Assembly (NCBI RefSeq): GCF_030406665.1
Contig: NZ_CP129121.1
Location: 3,224,001-3,288,000 of the forward strand
Direction: 5' to 3'
DNA from: Halomonas halophila
Lineage (GTDB): Bacteria; Pseudomonadota; Gammaproteobacteria; Pseudomonadales; Halomonadaceae
DNA length: 64,000 bases
Part shown: positions 30,463-41,690 of the stretch, piece after piece
Position numbering within the stretch: the stretch's first letter is position 1
How the letters are laid out: the number at the start of each line of letters is the position of its first letter
Notes under the pieces: model-generated
What the model saw: only the letters and a program-made list of their open reading frames with translations
What the model was told of the DNA's origin: nothing
Database searches by the model: none
Position numbers and translations under genes: made by a program

Positions 30463-31677
30463 ATGCGACGAGTGGTAGTCACCGGCCTGGGCATCGTGTC
30501 CTGCCTGGGCAACGACGCAACACAGGTTCTCGACGCCCTGCGCACCGGGCGCTCAGGCATTCGCTTCAAGGATGAATACGCCGAGCTCGGCTTCCGCAGC
30601 CAGGTCGCCGGCGTCGTCGATATCGATCTCGACGCCCTGGTCGATCGCAAGCTGCGCCGCTTCATGGGCGACGCCGCGGCCTATGCCTATGTGAGCATGG
30701 CCCAGGCGGTCGAGGATTCCGGCCTCTCTCCGGAGCAGGTCTCCAACGAGCGCACCGGCCTGATCGCCGGCTCCGGCGGCGCCTCCAGCGCCAACCAGGT
30801 CGAGGCCGCCGACGTCATGCGCCAGAAGGGCCTGCGCCGCGTGGGCCCGTATCGGGTCACCCGCACCATGGGCAGCACCGTGTCGGCCTGCCTGGCGACG
30901 CCATTCAAGATCAAGGGCGTGAACTACTCCATCTCCTCCGCCTGCGCCACCTCGGCGCACTGCATCGGCAGCGCCATGGAGCAGATCCAGCTGGGCAAGC
31001 AGGACGTGGTCTTCGCCGGCGGCGGCGAGGAGGAACACTGGACGCTGTCCTGCCTGTTCGACGCCATGGGCGCGCTCTCGACCCACTACAACGAGACGCC
31101 GGACAAGGCCTCCCGACCCTATGACCAGGCCCGCGATGGCTTCGTCATCGCCGGCGGCGGCGGCATGCTGGTGCTCGAGGAGCTGGAACACGCCAAGGCC
31201 CGCGGCGCCAAGATATACGCCGAGCTGGTCGGCTACGGCGCCACCTCCGACGGCCACGACATGGTCGCCCCGTCCGGCGAGGGCGCGGTGCGCTGCATGC
31301 GCCAGGCCATGGCCACCGTCGACGGCGACATCGACTACATCAATACTCACGGCACCTCCACGCCGGTCGGCGACGTCGCCGAGCTGAAAGCGGTGCGCGA
31401 GGTGTTCGGCGATTCCACGCCGGCGATGAGCTCGACCAAGTCGCTGACCGGCCACTCGCTGGGCGCCACCGGCGTGCAGGAAGCGATCTACTCGCTGCTG
31501 ATGATGGAGAACGACTTCATCGCCGCCTCCGCCAACGTCGAGGACCTCGACGAGCAGGCCGACGGCTTCGACATCGTCACCGAGCGCCGCGAGGCCAAGG
31601 TCGAGCGCGTGCTGTCCAACAGCTTCGGCTTCGGCGGCACCAACGCCTGCCTGGTGCTGGAGAAGTATCGCGGCTGA
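30463..31677 (+). CDS. fabB: 3-oxoacyl-ACP synthase I FabB
   Basis: A 404-residue beta-ketoacyl-ACP synthase (E. coli 406). The catalytic triad is visible: Cys in SSACATSAHCIG (about 161), His in NTHGTSTPVGD and His in GHSLGATG; the C-terminal SFGFGGTNACLVLEKY is also typical. FabB elongates the cis-3-decenoyl-ACP made by FabA. AGGAGG precedes the ATG. It is co-transcribed with fabA and followed by a strong terminator. Confidence 0.96.
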   Translation: MRRVVVTGLGIVSCLGNDATQVLDALRTGRSGIRFKDEYAELGFRSQVAGVVDIDLDALVDRKLRRFMGDAAAYAYVSMAQAVEDSGLSPEQVSNERTGLIAGSGGASSANQVEAADVMRQKGLRRVGPYRVTRTMGSTVSACLATPFKIKGVNYSISSACATSAHCIGSAMEQIQLGKQDVVFAGGGEEEHWTLSCLFDAMGALSTHYNETPDKASRPYDQARDGFVIAGGGGMLVLEELEHAKARGAKIYAELVGYGATSDGHDMVAPSGEGAVRCMRQAMATVDGDIDYINTHGTSTPVGDVAELKAVREVFGDSTPAMSSTKSLTGHSLGATGVQEAIYSLLMMENDFIAASANVEDLDEQADGFDIVTERREAKVERVLSNSFGFGGTNACLVLEKYRG

Positions 31678-31719
31678 CGGGGCCATCCCTGCCCGCGACG
31701 AAGGCACGACTGAAATGAA

Positions 31720-31751
31720 GAGAGGCGCCCCGCGGGGCGCCTCTCTTTTTT
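31720..31751 (+). terminator. Strong factor-independent terminator after fabAB
   Basis: GAGAGGCGCCCC (31720-31731) pairs perfectly with GGGGCGCCTCTC (31734-31745), followed by six T. It lies 43 bases after the fabB stop and also separates the operon from the converging acyltransferase gene. Confidence 0.92.
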
Positions 31752-31808
31752 GCCTCATGCCTGTCGACTCGCCGCCTCGCCGGGCGATCGCGCCGGCAAC
31801 GAACGGGC

Positions 31809-32576
31809 TCAGCTCGCCGCCGTCTCCCGGGCGCCGGCCTCGGCGCTGTCGTCGCGGGGCCGAGGCACCTCCGAGATCTCCGCCAGCTGCGCCTCGATCC
31901 AGGCCTCGGTCTCGGCCAGCACCTCTTCCGGGCTGCGGCCGACGGTCTCGATCGGCTCGCCCACCACCAGCGTCAGTCGCCCCGGGTGCTTGACCCAGTG
32001 GCGGCCCGGCCAGCGCTCGCCGGCATTGTGCGCCACCGGCACCACCGGCTTGCCGGCGCGGCAGGCGATCACCGCTCCGCTCTTGTTGTAGCGGCGGCGC
32101 TGGCCCGGCTCGACCCGGGTGCCCTCGGGAAAGATCAGCACCGAGAGCCCTTCCTCGAGCCGGGTCTTGCCCTGGGTCAGCACCTGCTTCATGGCCCGGG
32201 CCGGCTTGGAGCGGTCCAGGGCGATGGGATGCAGCAGCCGGAGCCCCCAGCCGAAGATCGGGATGTTGAGCAGCTCCTTCTTGAGCACCGTGCACACCGG
32301 CGGCTTGAGCAGCTGCAGGTAGACGGTCTCCCATTCGCACTGATGATTGGACAGCAGCACGCAGGGGCCGTCGGGCAGCCGCTCGCGGCCGCGGATCTCG
32401 TAGCGAACCCCGCAGGCGATCCGGAACCAGGCGATGATGAAGTGGTTGTAGAGGTTGAGCAGGCGATAGCGCGAGCGCAGCGGCAGCAGCGGCGCCGGCG
32501 GCAGGAACAGCACGCCGCAGACCAGCATGGCCATCAGGTAACCGATATAGAAGATGATGCTGCGGATCACGCTCAT
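31809..32576 (-). CDS. PlsC-like 1-acyl-sn-glycerol-3-phosphate acyltransferase
   Basis: A 255-residue protein with an N-terminal membrane helix (IFYIGYLMAMLVCGVLFLP). The acyltransferase motifs are LLSNHQCEWETVYL (H-x4-E in place of the usual H-x4-D), FPEGTR and VPVAHNAG. The family adds the second acyl chain to lysophosphatidate at the inner membrane. The H-x4-E form is found in a gammaproteobacterial subset. The start at 32576 overlaps the stop of the upstream gene by four bases (ATGA), which rules out the longer frame. Confidence 0.85.
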   Translation of the reverse strand: MSVIRSIIFYIGYLMAMLVCGVLFLPPAPLLPLRSRYRLLNLYNHFIIAWFRIACGVRYEIRGRERLPDGPCVLLSNHQCEWETVYLQLLKPPVCTVLKKELLNIPIFGWGLRLLHPIALDRSKPARAMKQVLTQGKTRLEEGLSVLIFPEGTRVEPGQRRRYNKSGAVIACRAGKPVVPVAHNAGERWPGRHWVKHPGRLTLVVGEPIETVGRSPEEVLAETEAWIEAQLAEISEVPRPRDDSAEAGARETAAS

Positions 32577-33466
32577 GTCTCGCGGGTCTCCTCGACGGGT
32601 CGGGCATCGTCGCCGCGCGCCAGGCACCAGACATCGAGCATGCGCCCCACCTCGAGCCGCCAGGGCTTCTGGTGGACACCGAAGACATCGAGGACTCGCC
32701 GGCAGTTCAGCACCCGGCGCAGCGGCTGATCGTGGTGGTGGCTGAGCGCCTTGACGCCCCCCAGGGCGAGGGTCTCACCGCGCCCCTCGAGGCGCGTGGC
32801 CAGCTGGGTACGCACCATCGACACGAAGGTGTAGGCGCTGACCGGCTCGGTGCCGGCCAGATGATAGCTGCCCCAGGCATCGGCGCCGCAGCCCTGCTGC
32901 TGGAGCATGCCGATCAGCGCCATGGCCACCGAGTCGGCGGAGGTCGGGCAGAAGATGACGTCGTCCTCGGCGCGCAGCTCGTTGCCGCCGACCAGGGTGT
33001 CGAGCAGCTCGCCCAGCCAGGCGTGGGTGCCTTCCAGGGCGAACAGCGGCCCCAGGCGCACGATCAGGTGACGCGGCAGCTCGGCGCGGATGCGCTCGCC
33101 GGTGGCGACCAGGCGCCGCAGCCCTTCGTCGCGGGGGGCGGGCACGACATGCTCGTCGATGGGCTCCTCGAGCCCGTCCTCGTAGAGCTGGTCGGACACG
33201 CACCAGATCATCGGCACCTCGCGCTCGCGGCAGGCCGTCAGGCAGGCCTCCACCGCTTCGGCGTGGGCGGTCACGGCGGCCGGCGCATCGGTGATCGGCC
33301 GCGACAGCGGCGGGATCAGCAGCGCATCGGGGCGCAGCGCGTCGAGCCGCTCCGCCGACAGCGACAGGCCGGGCTCGATGACCAGCTCCACGTCGGTGCG
33401 GCGATTGGCCTCGCGTGCCATGGCGAGGCTCAGACAGTGTCCGGCGTCCAGGATCAGCAGCTTCAC
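32573..33466 (-). CDS. Sugar-nucleotide reductase-like (RmlD/NAD-dependent epimerase) protein
   Basis: A 297-residue Rossmann-type protein, starting at GTG 33466 behind TAGGAG. The opening KLLILDAGHCLSLAMAREANRR lacks the full GxxGxxG. MIWCVSDQLYEDGLEEPIDEH and LIVRLGPLFALEG match the layout of RmlD-like reductases, but the YxxxK motif is not clear. Function is uncertain. It overlaps the acyltransferase gene by four bases, so the two form an operon. Confidence 0.6.
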   Translation of the reverse strand: MKLLILDAGHCLSLAMAREANRRTDVELVIEPGLSLSAERLDALRPDALLIPPLSRPITDAPAAVTAHAEAVEACLTACREREVPMIWCVSDQLYEDGLEEPIDEHVVPAPRDEGLRRLVATGERIRAELPRHLIVRLGPLFALEGTHAWLGELLDTLVGGNELRAEDDVIFCPTSADSVAMALIGMLQQQGCGADAWGSYHLAGTEPVSAYTFVSMVRTQLATRLEGRGETLALGGVKALSHHHDQPLRRVLNCRRVLDVFGVHQKPWRLEVGRMLDVWCLARGDDARPVEETRET

Positions 33467-33788
33467 GATGACTCCTAGGGGCTGGGCGTCGGGATCGCAG
33501 CGACCACGACTCACCAGACGGCGACAATCTTGGGAACCACGACGCGAGGGGCATCCTGAAACAGGACGCCCCTCGCGTCGGCCATCGTGCCACTATACCA
33601 TTACCGCCCGCCGTCATGGCAGCCGCGGCCGTGTCGCCAGCGGAAGATCGTCGCCGAGGCGACAGCCGAGTCGCGTTGCCGGGCATGCCCTTATGCGGCC
33701 GGCTCCCCTGGAAGATTCGAATGGCCCCGTCCGAGGACCGCGGCCAGGTTGCGCCGCAAGCGGAAACCGGCCGTCGCGGCGCCGCCCC
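33467..33788. other. Non-coding region between two minus-strand genes
   Basis: A 322-base gap holding the long hairpin at 33541-33579 and otherwise no recognised feature. The GTG-start gene to the left presumably takes its promoter from here. A short stretch around 33710-33730 resembles a tRNA T-loop but no cloverleaf can be built. Confidence 0.5.
33541..33579 (-). terminator. Long hairpin downstream of the phospholipase D-like gene
   Basis: Two 18-base arms (33541-33558 and 33562-33579) pair with one A-C mismatch around an AAA loop. It lies 210 bases past the stop of the minus-strand phospholipase D-like gene and 75 bases before the next gene. There is no T-run, so it may be a terminator or an RNA-stabilising element. 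Confidence 0.45.
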
Positions 33789-35357
33789 TCACAGCAGCCA
33801 GTCGATCGGCAGCACCGAGATGAACCGCACCCAGGCCCGCCGCAACGCCCCGACGTTGGGCTCGCTGTCGTGACGGATCATGCCCGCGTCGGTGCGTTCC
33901 AGCCACACCAGGTCGCCGCCCTCGTCGAGACGCACCTCGTAGGCATTGGCGGGGATGTCGTCGCGGAAGAACGCCGTCATCTCGCGAGCGAGCTCGGGGC
34001 TCTCGATGACGAAGCCGAGCTCGGTATTCAGGTCCGCGGAGCGCGGGTCGAAGTTGAAGGAGCCGACGAACAGCCGCTCCTCGTCCACCGCGAAGGTCTT
34101 GGCGTGCAGGCTCGCGCCCTTGCTGCCGAAGGGCCCCGCCGCCTGGCTGCGCCCCGGGGCCCCGGGCTGGCGTTTGAGTTCGAACAGCCGTACCCCGGCC
34201 TCCAGCAGCTCGCGCCGATGCTTGGCATAGCCGGCGTGCACTGCGCCCACGTCGGTGGCCTCCAGGGCGTTGGTGAGGATGGTGACATCGACGCCGCTCG
34301 CCTCCAGGCCGGTGAACAGTCCGGTCCCGCGGTCCTCGGGCACGAAGTAGGGCGAGACCAGGTAGACCTCGTCCTCCGGCGGCCCCAGCAGGCCTCGGAT
34401 GCGCCCGATCAGCAGCTCGTCGGCCCCGGCCTCGCCCAGCCCCTTGGCCGGATCGTCGCTGACCATCGTCGCCTCGGCCCAGACCAGGGGGAGCCGCCGC
34501 TCCCGCAGGCGCAGGATCAGCGGCTCCTCCTCCAGGGCCGCCAGGTAGTCCTGGGCCTCGGGCTCCGCCAGCAGCGCATCGAGCTCGTCCTCCAGCCGCG
34601 CAGTGCCCTCGCGCCCCACCGAGTCGATGAGGCGACTGACCGGATAGGCGGAGCGGCTGGCCCAGTAACGGTCGAAGTCCCCCGAGACGTCCTGCACCAC
34701 CGGGCCGATGGCGAGCACGTCCAGGTCGGAGAAGGCCACGTCCGTCGCCGCGCCGAAGTACTCGTCGCCGATGTTGCGACCGCCGATGATGGTGGCCTGG
34801 TTGTCCACGGTGAAGGACTTGTTGTGCATGCGCCGGTTGGCACGGGAGAAGTCGGTGATATAGCCCACGAAACGCGGCGAACGAATCACGAAGGGGTTGA
34901 ACAGCCGGACCTCGATGTTGGCATGCGCGTCGAGCGCGGCCAGCGTGTCGTCCAGCCCGGCGGTGTTGGTGTCATCCAGCAGCATGCGCACCCGTACGCC
35001 GCGATCGGCCGCATCGAGCAGGGCCCGATGCAGCAGCGAGCCGGTGATGTCGTCGTGCCAGATGTAGTACTGCACGTCGAGGGTCTGCTCCGCCGAGCGC
35101 GCCAGCAACAGCCGGGCGGCGAAGGCATCACGGGCGTTGCGCAGGGCGTGGAAGCCGTTGGTATCGTCATGCTGCGCCACCAGCGGCGACACCATCTCGC
35201 CCAGCGAGGTGTCTCGGGCCTGCGCCACCGGCAGCTGCTGCGTCTCGCTTCGCCCCTCGAGGGGCGGCAGCGGGCTGCAGCCCGCCAGCCACAGCAGCAT
35301 CGCCATGGCCAGCCAGAGACCGGACCGGCTTCGACGTCCCGGGAAAGATCGTGTCAT
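33789..35357 (-). CDS. Phospholipase D-like/cardiolipin synthase-type lipoprotein
   Basis: A 522-residue protein. The N-terminus MTRSFPGRR then LWLAMAMLLWLAGCSPL is a lipoprotein signal with lipobox LAGC. Two HKD motifs are present: HNKSFTVDNQATIIGG and HAKTFAVDEERLFVGSFNFDP. It belongs to the PLD superfamily near the periplasm-facing YmdC/ClsC group, which moves phosphatidyl groups to make cardiolipin. An ATG at 35357 with AGGAG is chosen over a GTG at 35378, whose ribosome site is too close. It probably acts at the membrane surface. Confidence 0.85.
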   Translation of the reverse strand: MTRSFPGRRSRSGLWLAMAMLLWLAGCSPLPPLEGRSETQQLPVAQARDTSLGEMVSPLVAQHDDTNGFHALRNARDAFAARLLLARSAEQTLDVQYYIWHDDITGSLLHRALLDAADRGVRVRMLLDDTNTAGLDDTLAALDAHANIEVRLFNPFVIRSPRFVGYITDFSRANRRMHNKSFTVDNQATIIGGRNIGDEYFGAATDVAFSDLDVLAIGPVVQDVSGDFDRYWASRSAYPVSRLIDSVGREGTARLEDELDALLAEPEAQDYLAALEEEPLILRLRERRLPLVWAEATMVSDDPAKGLGEAGADELLIGRIRGLLGPPEDEVYLVSPYFVPEDRGTGLFTGLEASGVDVTILTNALEATDVGAVHAGYAKHRRELLEAGVRLFELKRQPGAPGRSQAAGPFGSKGASLHAKTFAVDEERLFVGSFNFDPRSADLNTELGFVIESPELAREMTAFFRDDIPANAYEVRLDEGGDLVWLERTDAGMIRHDSEPNVGALRRAWVRFISVLPIDWLL

Positions 35358-35450
35358 GGGAAGGACTCCTGTCGTCACCTCTTCCCACCATAGCGGGTAT
35401 CGACGGAGGCGGAATGCCCTGCGTCAACGCGCAGCTCCAACGCAGAAACG

Positions 35451-35478
35451 ACGACGCCCTGCCGAGGCAGGGCGTCGT
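35451..35478 (-). terminator. Terminator-like hairpin after ssb
   Basis: ACGACGCCCTGC and GCAGGGCGTCGT pair perfectly around a CGAG loop, 23 bases past the ssb stop. In the minus direction it is followed by CGTTTC, a weak T-run. Its stem shares nine bases with the hairpin at 3247-3278. Confidence 0.65.
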
Positions 35479-35500
35479 GAAGCAGCGTCGAGGCGCGTCC

Positions 35501-36130
35501 TTAGAACGGGATCTCGTCGTCGAAGTCGTCGAAGCTGCCCGGATCCGGGGCGCCGAAGTTGCCGCCCTGCTGCTGACCGCCGCCCTGGTTGGGCGCCGGC
35601 TGAGGAGCGGGACGCTGACCGCCCTGCTGCTGCCCGCCGAAGCCGCCGCCCTGCTGGGGCTGACCGCCCTGAGGCTGACCGTAGTTGCCACCCTGCTGCG
35701 GGCCGCCGAAGCCACCGCCCTGCTGCTGACCGCCCTGGGGCTGGCCGTAGTTGCCGCCCTGCTGACGGGGCTGGCCGCCGCCCATCTCGCCGCCACGCGA
35801 ATCGAGCATCTGCATGTCGTTGGCGACGATCTCGGTGGAGTACTTGTCCTGGCCGTTCTGGTCCTGCCACTTGCGCGTCTGCAGGCGGCCCTCGATGTAG
35901 ACCTTGCTGCCCTTGCGCAGGTACTGCTGGGCGATCTCGGCGGTCTTGTTGAACATCACCACCCGGTGCCACTCGGTGCGTTCCTGACGCTGGCCGCTCT
36001 GGCGATCCATCCAGGTATCGGTGGTGGCGAGGTTGAGGTTGGCCACGGCGGTGCCGGACGGGGTGAAGCGCACCTCGGGATCTTGTCCGAGGTTGCCGAT
36101 GAGAATGACCTTGTTGACGCCACGGGCCAT
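35501..36130 (-). CDS. ssb: Single-stranded DNA-binding protein
   Basis: A 209-residue SSB. The OB fold occupies residues 1 to about 110 (MARGVNKVILIGNLGQDPEVRF ... YIEGRLQTRKWQDQ). A Gln/Gly-rich linker with repeated GGNYGQPQGGQ units follows, and the acidic tip DDFDDEIPF recruits partner proteins. It is longer than the 178-residue E. coli protein because of the linker. AAGGAG precedes the ATG at 36130; upstream in-frame starts lack support. A TATAGT -10-like element is present on the minus strand at 36264-36269. The gene lies downstream of the MFS exporter and near uvrA, as in pseudomonads. Confidence 0.95.
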   Translation of the reverse strand: MARGVNKVILIGNLGQDPEVRFTPSGTAVANLNLATTDTWMDRQSGQRQERTEWHRVVMFNKTAEIAQQYLRKGSKVYIEGRLQTRKWQDQNGQDKYSTEIVANDMQMLDSRGGEMGGGQPRQQGGNYGQPQGGQQQGGGFGGPQQGGNYGQPQGGQPQQGGGFGGQQQGGQRPAPQPAPNQGGGQQQGGNFGAPDPGSFDDFDDEIPF

Positions 36131-36304
36131 GGTTGACTCCTTGATTCTGTCGGAAGACGGGGCGCCGGACGACCCCGGGCGAAGGCCCCGGCCTTCCGGA
36201 ACGCTCGAATGCATGTAGATTGACGCGCGGGCCACACCCGGCACGTGAAAGTCCGATCCCGATACTATACGCGACTTCCCGCCGCGACGCCGCCGGCGGG
36301 TCAG

Positions 36305-36331
36305 CGTGACCCGGTCAACGTGACCCGGTCA
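36305..36331. repeat. 14-bp tandem duplication at the MFS stop codon
   Basis: CGTGACCCGGTCA occurs at 36305-36317 and 36319-36331, a period of 14 bases. The duplication covers the last codons and stop of the MFS gene. Both copies can encode LTGSR plus stop in different frames, so the C-terminus is preserved despite the frame change. Confidence 0.8.
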
Positions 36332-37688
36332 GCCGCGACAGGGCCTCGGTGTCCAGCCGCTCGCGGTCGACCTTGAGATAGGCCAGGCGCTCCTCGGGCA
36401 CCACCAGCACGTCCTCGACCCCGGCGACCGCGGCGAAGCGCGCCATCAGGGCATCGAGGGCATCGTCCTGCTGCTCTTCGGCCAGCGCCACCACCTCGCT
36501 GGACAGGTGGCGCGGCGGGGTCATGCCGAGCATGAACACGAACCAGGCCAGGCCGATCACGGCCACGCCGAGGAACACCGCCGTCAGGCCGAAGTGCTGC
36601 GACAGGAAGCCGCCCAGCACGCCGCCAAGGAAGGCCCCGAGGAACTGGCTGGTGGAATACAGCCCCATGGCGGTGCCCTTGGCGCCGGCCGGCGCCAGCT
36701 TGCTGATCATCGACGGCAGCGTCGCCTCGAGCAGATTGAACGCCGTGAAGAAGGCGAACAGCCAACCCAGCAGCGGCGCCAGGCCGTGCCCCTCGAGGCC
36801 CAGCCCCAGCAGGCTGGCGACGATGGCGGCGATCGCCCCGAGGCACATCAGCTTCATCTTGCGCCGCTTCTCGGCGACGATGACCAGCGGCACCATGGCC
36901 ACGAAGGACAGCCCCATCACGCCGAGATACACCAGGCCGTGCTGCGGCTCGGCGATGCCGGCCTCGATCAACCGGAACGGCACGGCGACGAAGATCGCCA
37001 TCAGCACCAGGTGCAGGCCGAAGATGGAGGCGTTGAGCCGCCACAGGTCGAGGCGGCCGACGAGGCCCTTCAGCTGGCGGCGGTCCAGGCCCACGTCATG
37101 ATGGCCGCGGCGCTGCGGCGCCCGGGGCACCAGCTTCCACAGCACGCCGAGCCCCAGCACCGCCAGGGCGGCGGTGAACCAGAACACACCGGACAGGCCG
37201 AAGTGTGCCGAGACCAGCGGCCCCAGCACCATGGCCACGCCGAAGGCCACGCCGATCGACAGGCCGATGGTGGCCATGGCCGCGGTGCGCACCTGCTCGC
37301 GGGTCTGGTCCGCCAGCAGCGCCATGATGGCGGCGGCCACGGCGCCGCTGCCCTGCAGACAACGCCCGAGTATGACCCCGGCGATGTCGTCGGCCTGGGC
37401 CGCCACCACGCTGCCGATCAGGAACAGCAGCAGCCCGCCGGCGATCACCGGCTTGCGGCCGATGCGGTCTGACAGCACGCCGAAAGGGATCTGCAGTACC
37501 GCCTGGGTAAGGCCATAGATGCCGAGCGCGAAGCCGACCAGCAGCGGCGTGGCGCCGATCAGTTCCTCGGCCTTCAGGGCCAGGACGGGCAGCACCATGA
37601 ACAGGCCGAGCATGCGCGTGGCATAGAGCCCGGCCAGGCCGACGATGGCCCGCCGCTCGGCGGCTAACAGCAAGCTGGCCTTGGACAT
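36315..37688 (-). CDS. MFS transporter, YajR-like with C-terminal YAM-type domain
   Basis: A 457-residue major facilitator protein with 12 predicted helices. Motif A is GVLSDRIGRKPVIAGG between helices 2 and 3. Past the last helix an about 65-residue soluble domain (ALDALMARFAAVAGVEDVLVVPEERLAYLKVD) matches the ferredoxin-like YAM domain of E. coli YajR. It is probably a proton-driven drug or metabolite exporter of unknown substrate. It is divergent from uvrA and upstream of ssb. Confidence 0.85.
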   Translation of the reverse strand: MSKASLLLAAERRAIVGLAGLYATRMLGLFMVLPVLALKAEELIGATPLLVGFALGIYGLTQAVLQIPFGVLSDRIGRKPVIAGGLLLFLIGSVVAAQADDIAGVILGRCLQGSGAVAAAIMALLADQTREQVRTAAMATIGLSIGVAFGVAMVLGPLVSAHFGLSGVFWFTAALAVLGLGVLWKLVPRAPQRRGHHDVGLDRRQLKGLVGRLDLWRLNASIFGLHLVLMAIFVAVPFRLIEAGIAEPQHGLVYLGVMGLSFVAMVPLVIVAEKRRKMKLMCLGAIAAIVASLLGLGLEGHGLAPLLGWLFAFFTAFNLLEATLPSMISKLAPAGAKGTAMGLYSTSQFLGAFLGGVLGGFLSQHFGLTAVFLGVAVIGLAWFVFMLGMTPPRHLSSEVVALAEEQQDDALDALMARFAAVAGVEDVLVVPEERLAYLKVDRERLDTEALSRLTGSR

Positions 37689-37789
37689 AGCGATTCCAGT
37701 ACTTCCAGAGGGAGGGCGCGGGGCCCGGATGGACCGCGTATTCTACCGCGTCGCCTCGGTACACGAAACGCCGCCTCCCCCCGGCGACT

Positions 37790-37819
37790 TTGCCGCGCTC
37801 CGGGCCGGGCCCGTATAAT
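37790..37819 (+). promoter_or_regulatory. Sigma-70 promoter of uvrA
   Basis: TTGCCG at 37790-37795 and a perfect TATAAT at 37814-37819, 18 bases apart, about 30 bases before the uvrA start. No clear LexA box (CTGT-N8-ACAG) was seen over it, so SOS control is not apparent. Confidence 0.6.
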
Positions 37820-37849
37820 CGATCTTTTGCCGCGGCCCGCGAGGTAGGA

Positions 37850-40708
<2,859 letters not shown>

Positions 40709-40715
40709 TCCCCAC

Positions 40716-40750
40716 CGTTCGCCGCCGGTCGGAACGATCGGCGGCGAACG
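40716..40750 (+). terminator. Hairpin after uvrA
   Basis: CGTTCGCCGCCG (40716-40727) and CGGCGGCGAACG (40739-40750) are perfect 12-bp arms, eight bases after the uvrA stop. No T-run follows, so termination strength is uncertain. Confidence 0.6.
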
Positions 40751-40813
40751 AGGCAGAATCTGCTAGCTTTTCCAGAGACGAACCTCGTCCCCTTCCGCCT
40801 CTGGAGACCGCCC

Positions 40814-41590
40814 ATGCCTCTCGCCACCTCCCGCATACCCGCCTCGACCACCACATGCCTGCTGGGCGGCACGGTGCTATGCCTGGCGCTGGCGACGCCT
40901 CAGGCCCAGGCCGACGAGACCACGGCCTCGCTCTACCTGTGGGGCACCGACGTCGACCAGACGCTGGAGGGCGGCACGCGCCTCGAGACCAGCCGCCAGA
41001 CGGTGATGGAGAACCTGGAGTTCGGCCTGATGGGCACCCTGGTGCATCGCCGCGGCCCCTGGCTCTACGGCTTCGACGGCCTCTACGCCGATATCGGCAA
41101 GGACGGCGACGTCGACGTGCCGGTGGAAAGCGAGGAACCCGACGGACCGGACGCCATCGAAGCGGCGCTGGACTTCACCACCAGGACGACCATGGCTCAC
41201 GCCTTCGTCGGCCATGAGTGGTACCGCGACGCCAACTGGTCCGTCTACGGCACAGGCGGCATCCGCTACACGCGCTTCGATACCGACCTGACCGTGGAAA
41301 CCGACGATGGGGCCCGGCGCTTCGATACCGAGGACAACCTGACCGACGCTACTTTCGGCCTGCGCGGGCACTACAGCTTCACGCCCCGCTGGTCCACGCC
41401 CTTCATCGTGGACGTCGGTACCGGCAGCACCGAGATCAGCCTGCAGGCCTTCACCGCCGCCGAGTACGCCTGGGGAGCCAGCAGCGTGACCGCAGGCTAT
41501 CGCTACATGAAGTGGCGGCTCGACGACAGCGACTTCCTCGAGGAAGTCATCTACGAGGGACCGGTGGTGGCCTACAGCTATCGCTTCTGA
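40814..41590 (+). CDS. Putative outer-membrane beta-barrel protein
   Basis: A 258-residue protein with a signal peptide (LLGGTVLCLALATPQAQA, cleavage near residue 35). The mature part alternates amphipathic strands rich in aromatic residues (SLYLWGTDVDQTL, RGPWLYGFDGLYADI, WSVYGTGGIRYTRF, SVTAGYRYMKWRL) and ends VVAYSYRF, with a C-terminal Phe as needed for BAM insertion. About eight to ten strands are likely. The specific role is unknown. It is a single gene between the uvrA hairpin and the terminator of the ribosomal operon. Confidence 0.7.
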   Translation: MPLATSRIPASTTTCLLGGTVLCLALATPQAQADETTASLYLWGTDVDQTLEGGTRLETSRQTVMENLEFGLMGTLVHRRGPWLYGFDGLYADIGKDGDVDVPVESEEPDGPDAIEAALDFTTRTTMAHAFVGHEWYRDANWSVYGTGGIRYTRFDTDLTVETDDGARRFDTEDNLTDATFGLRGHYSFTPRWSTPFIVDVGTGSTEISLQAFTAAEYAWGASSVTAGYRYMKWRLDDSDFLEEVIYEGPVVAYSYRF

Positions 41591-41630
41591 TCCGCCGGCG
41601 ACACCACGCCACCCCGCACGGGGCGACATA

Positions 41631-41660
41631 AAAAAACCGGCTCCCTGAGGGAGCCGGTTT
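41631..41660 (-). terminator. Strong terminator ending the ribosomal operons
   Basis: AAACCGGCTCCC (41634-41645) and GGGAGCCGGTTT (41649-41660) pair perfectly around a TGA loop. Read leftward, the stem ends in a run of T (seven T in total), 30 bases after the rplQ stop. It may also stop rightward transcription from the beta-barrel gene. Confidence 0.9.
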
Positions 41661-41690
41661 CGTGTCGGACCTGGAGGTCGCGCGCGAGGA

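Noticed and set aside
33700..33735. tRNA-like GATTCGAAT stretch
   Set aside because: No T-stem, anticodon arm or acceptor stem can be paired around it on either strand.
35580..35780. Direct repeats resembling a CRISPR or minisatellite
   Set aside because: These are in-frame Gln/Gly/Asn repeats of the SSB linker (GGNYGQPQGGQ type), without spacers.
37689..37849. LexA box over the uvrA promoter
   Set aside because: No CTGT-N8-ACAG or close variant was found between the divergent genes.
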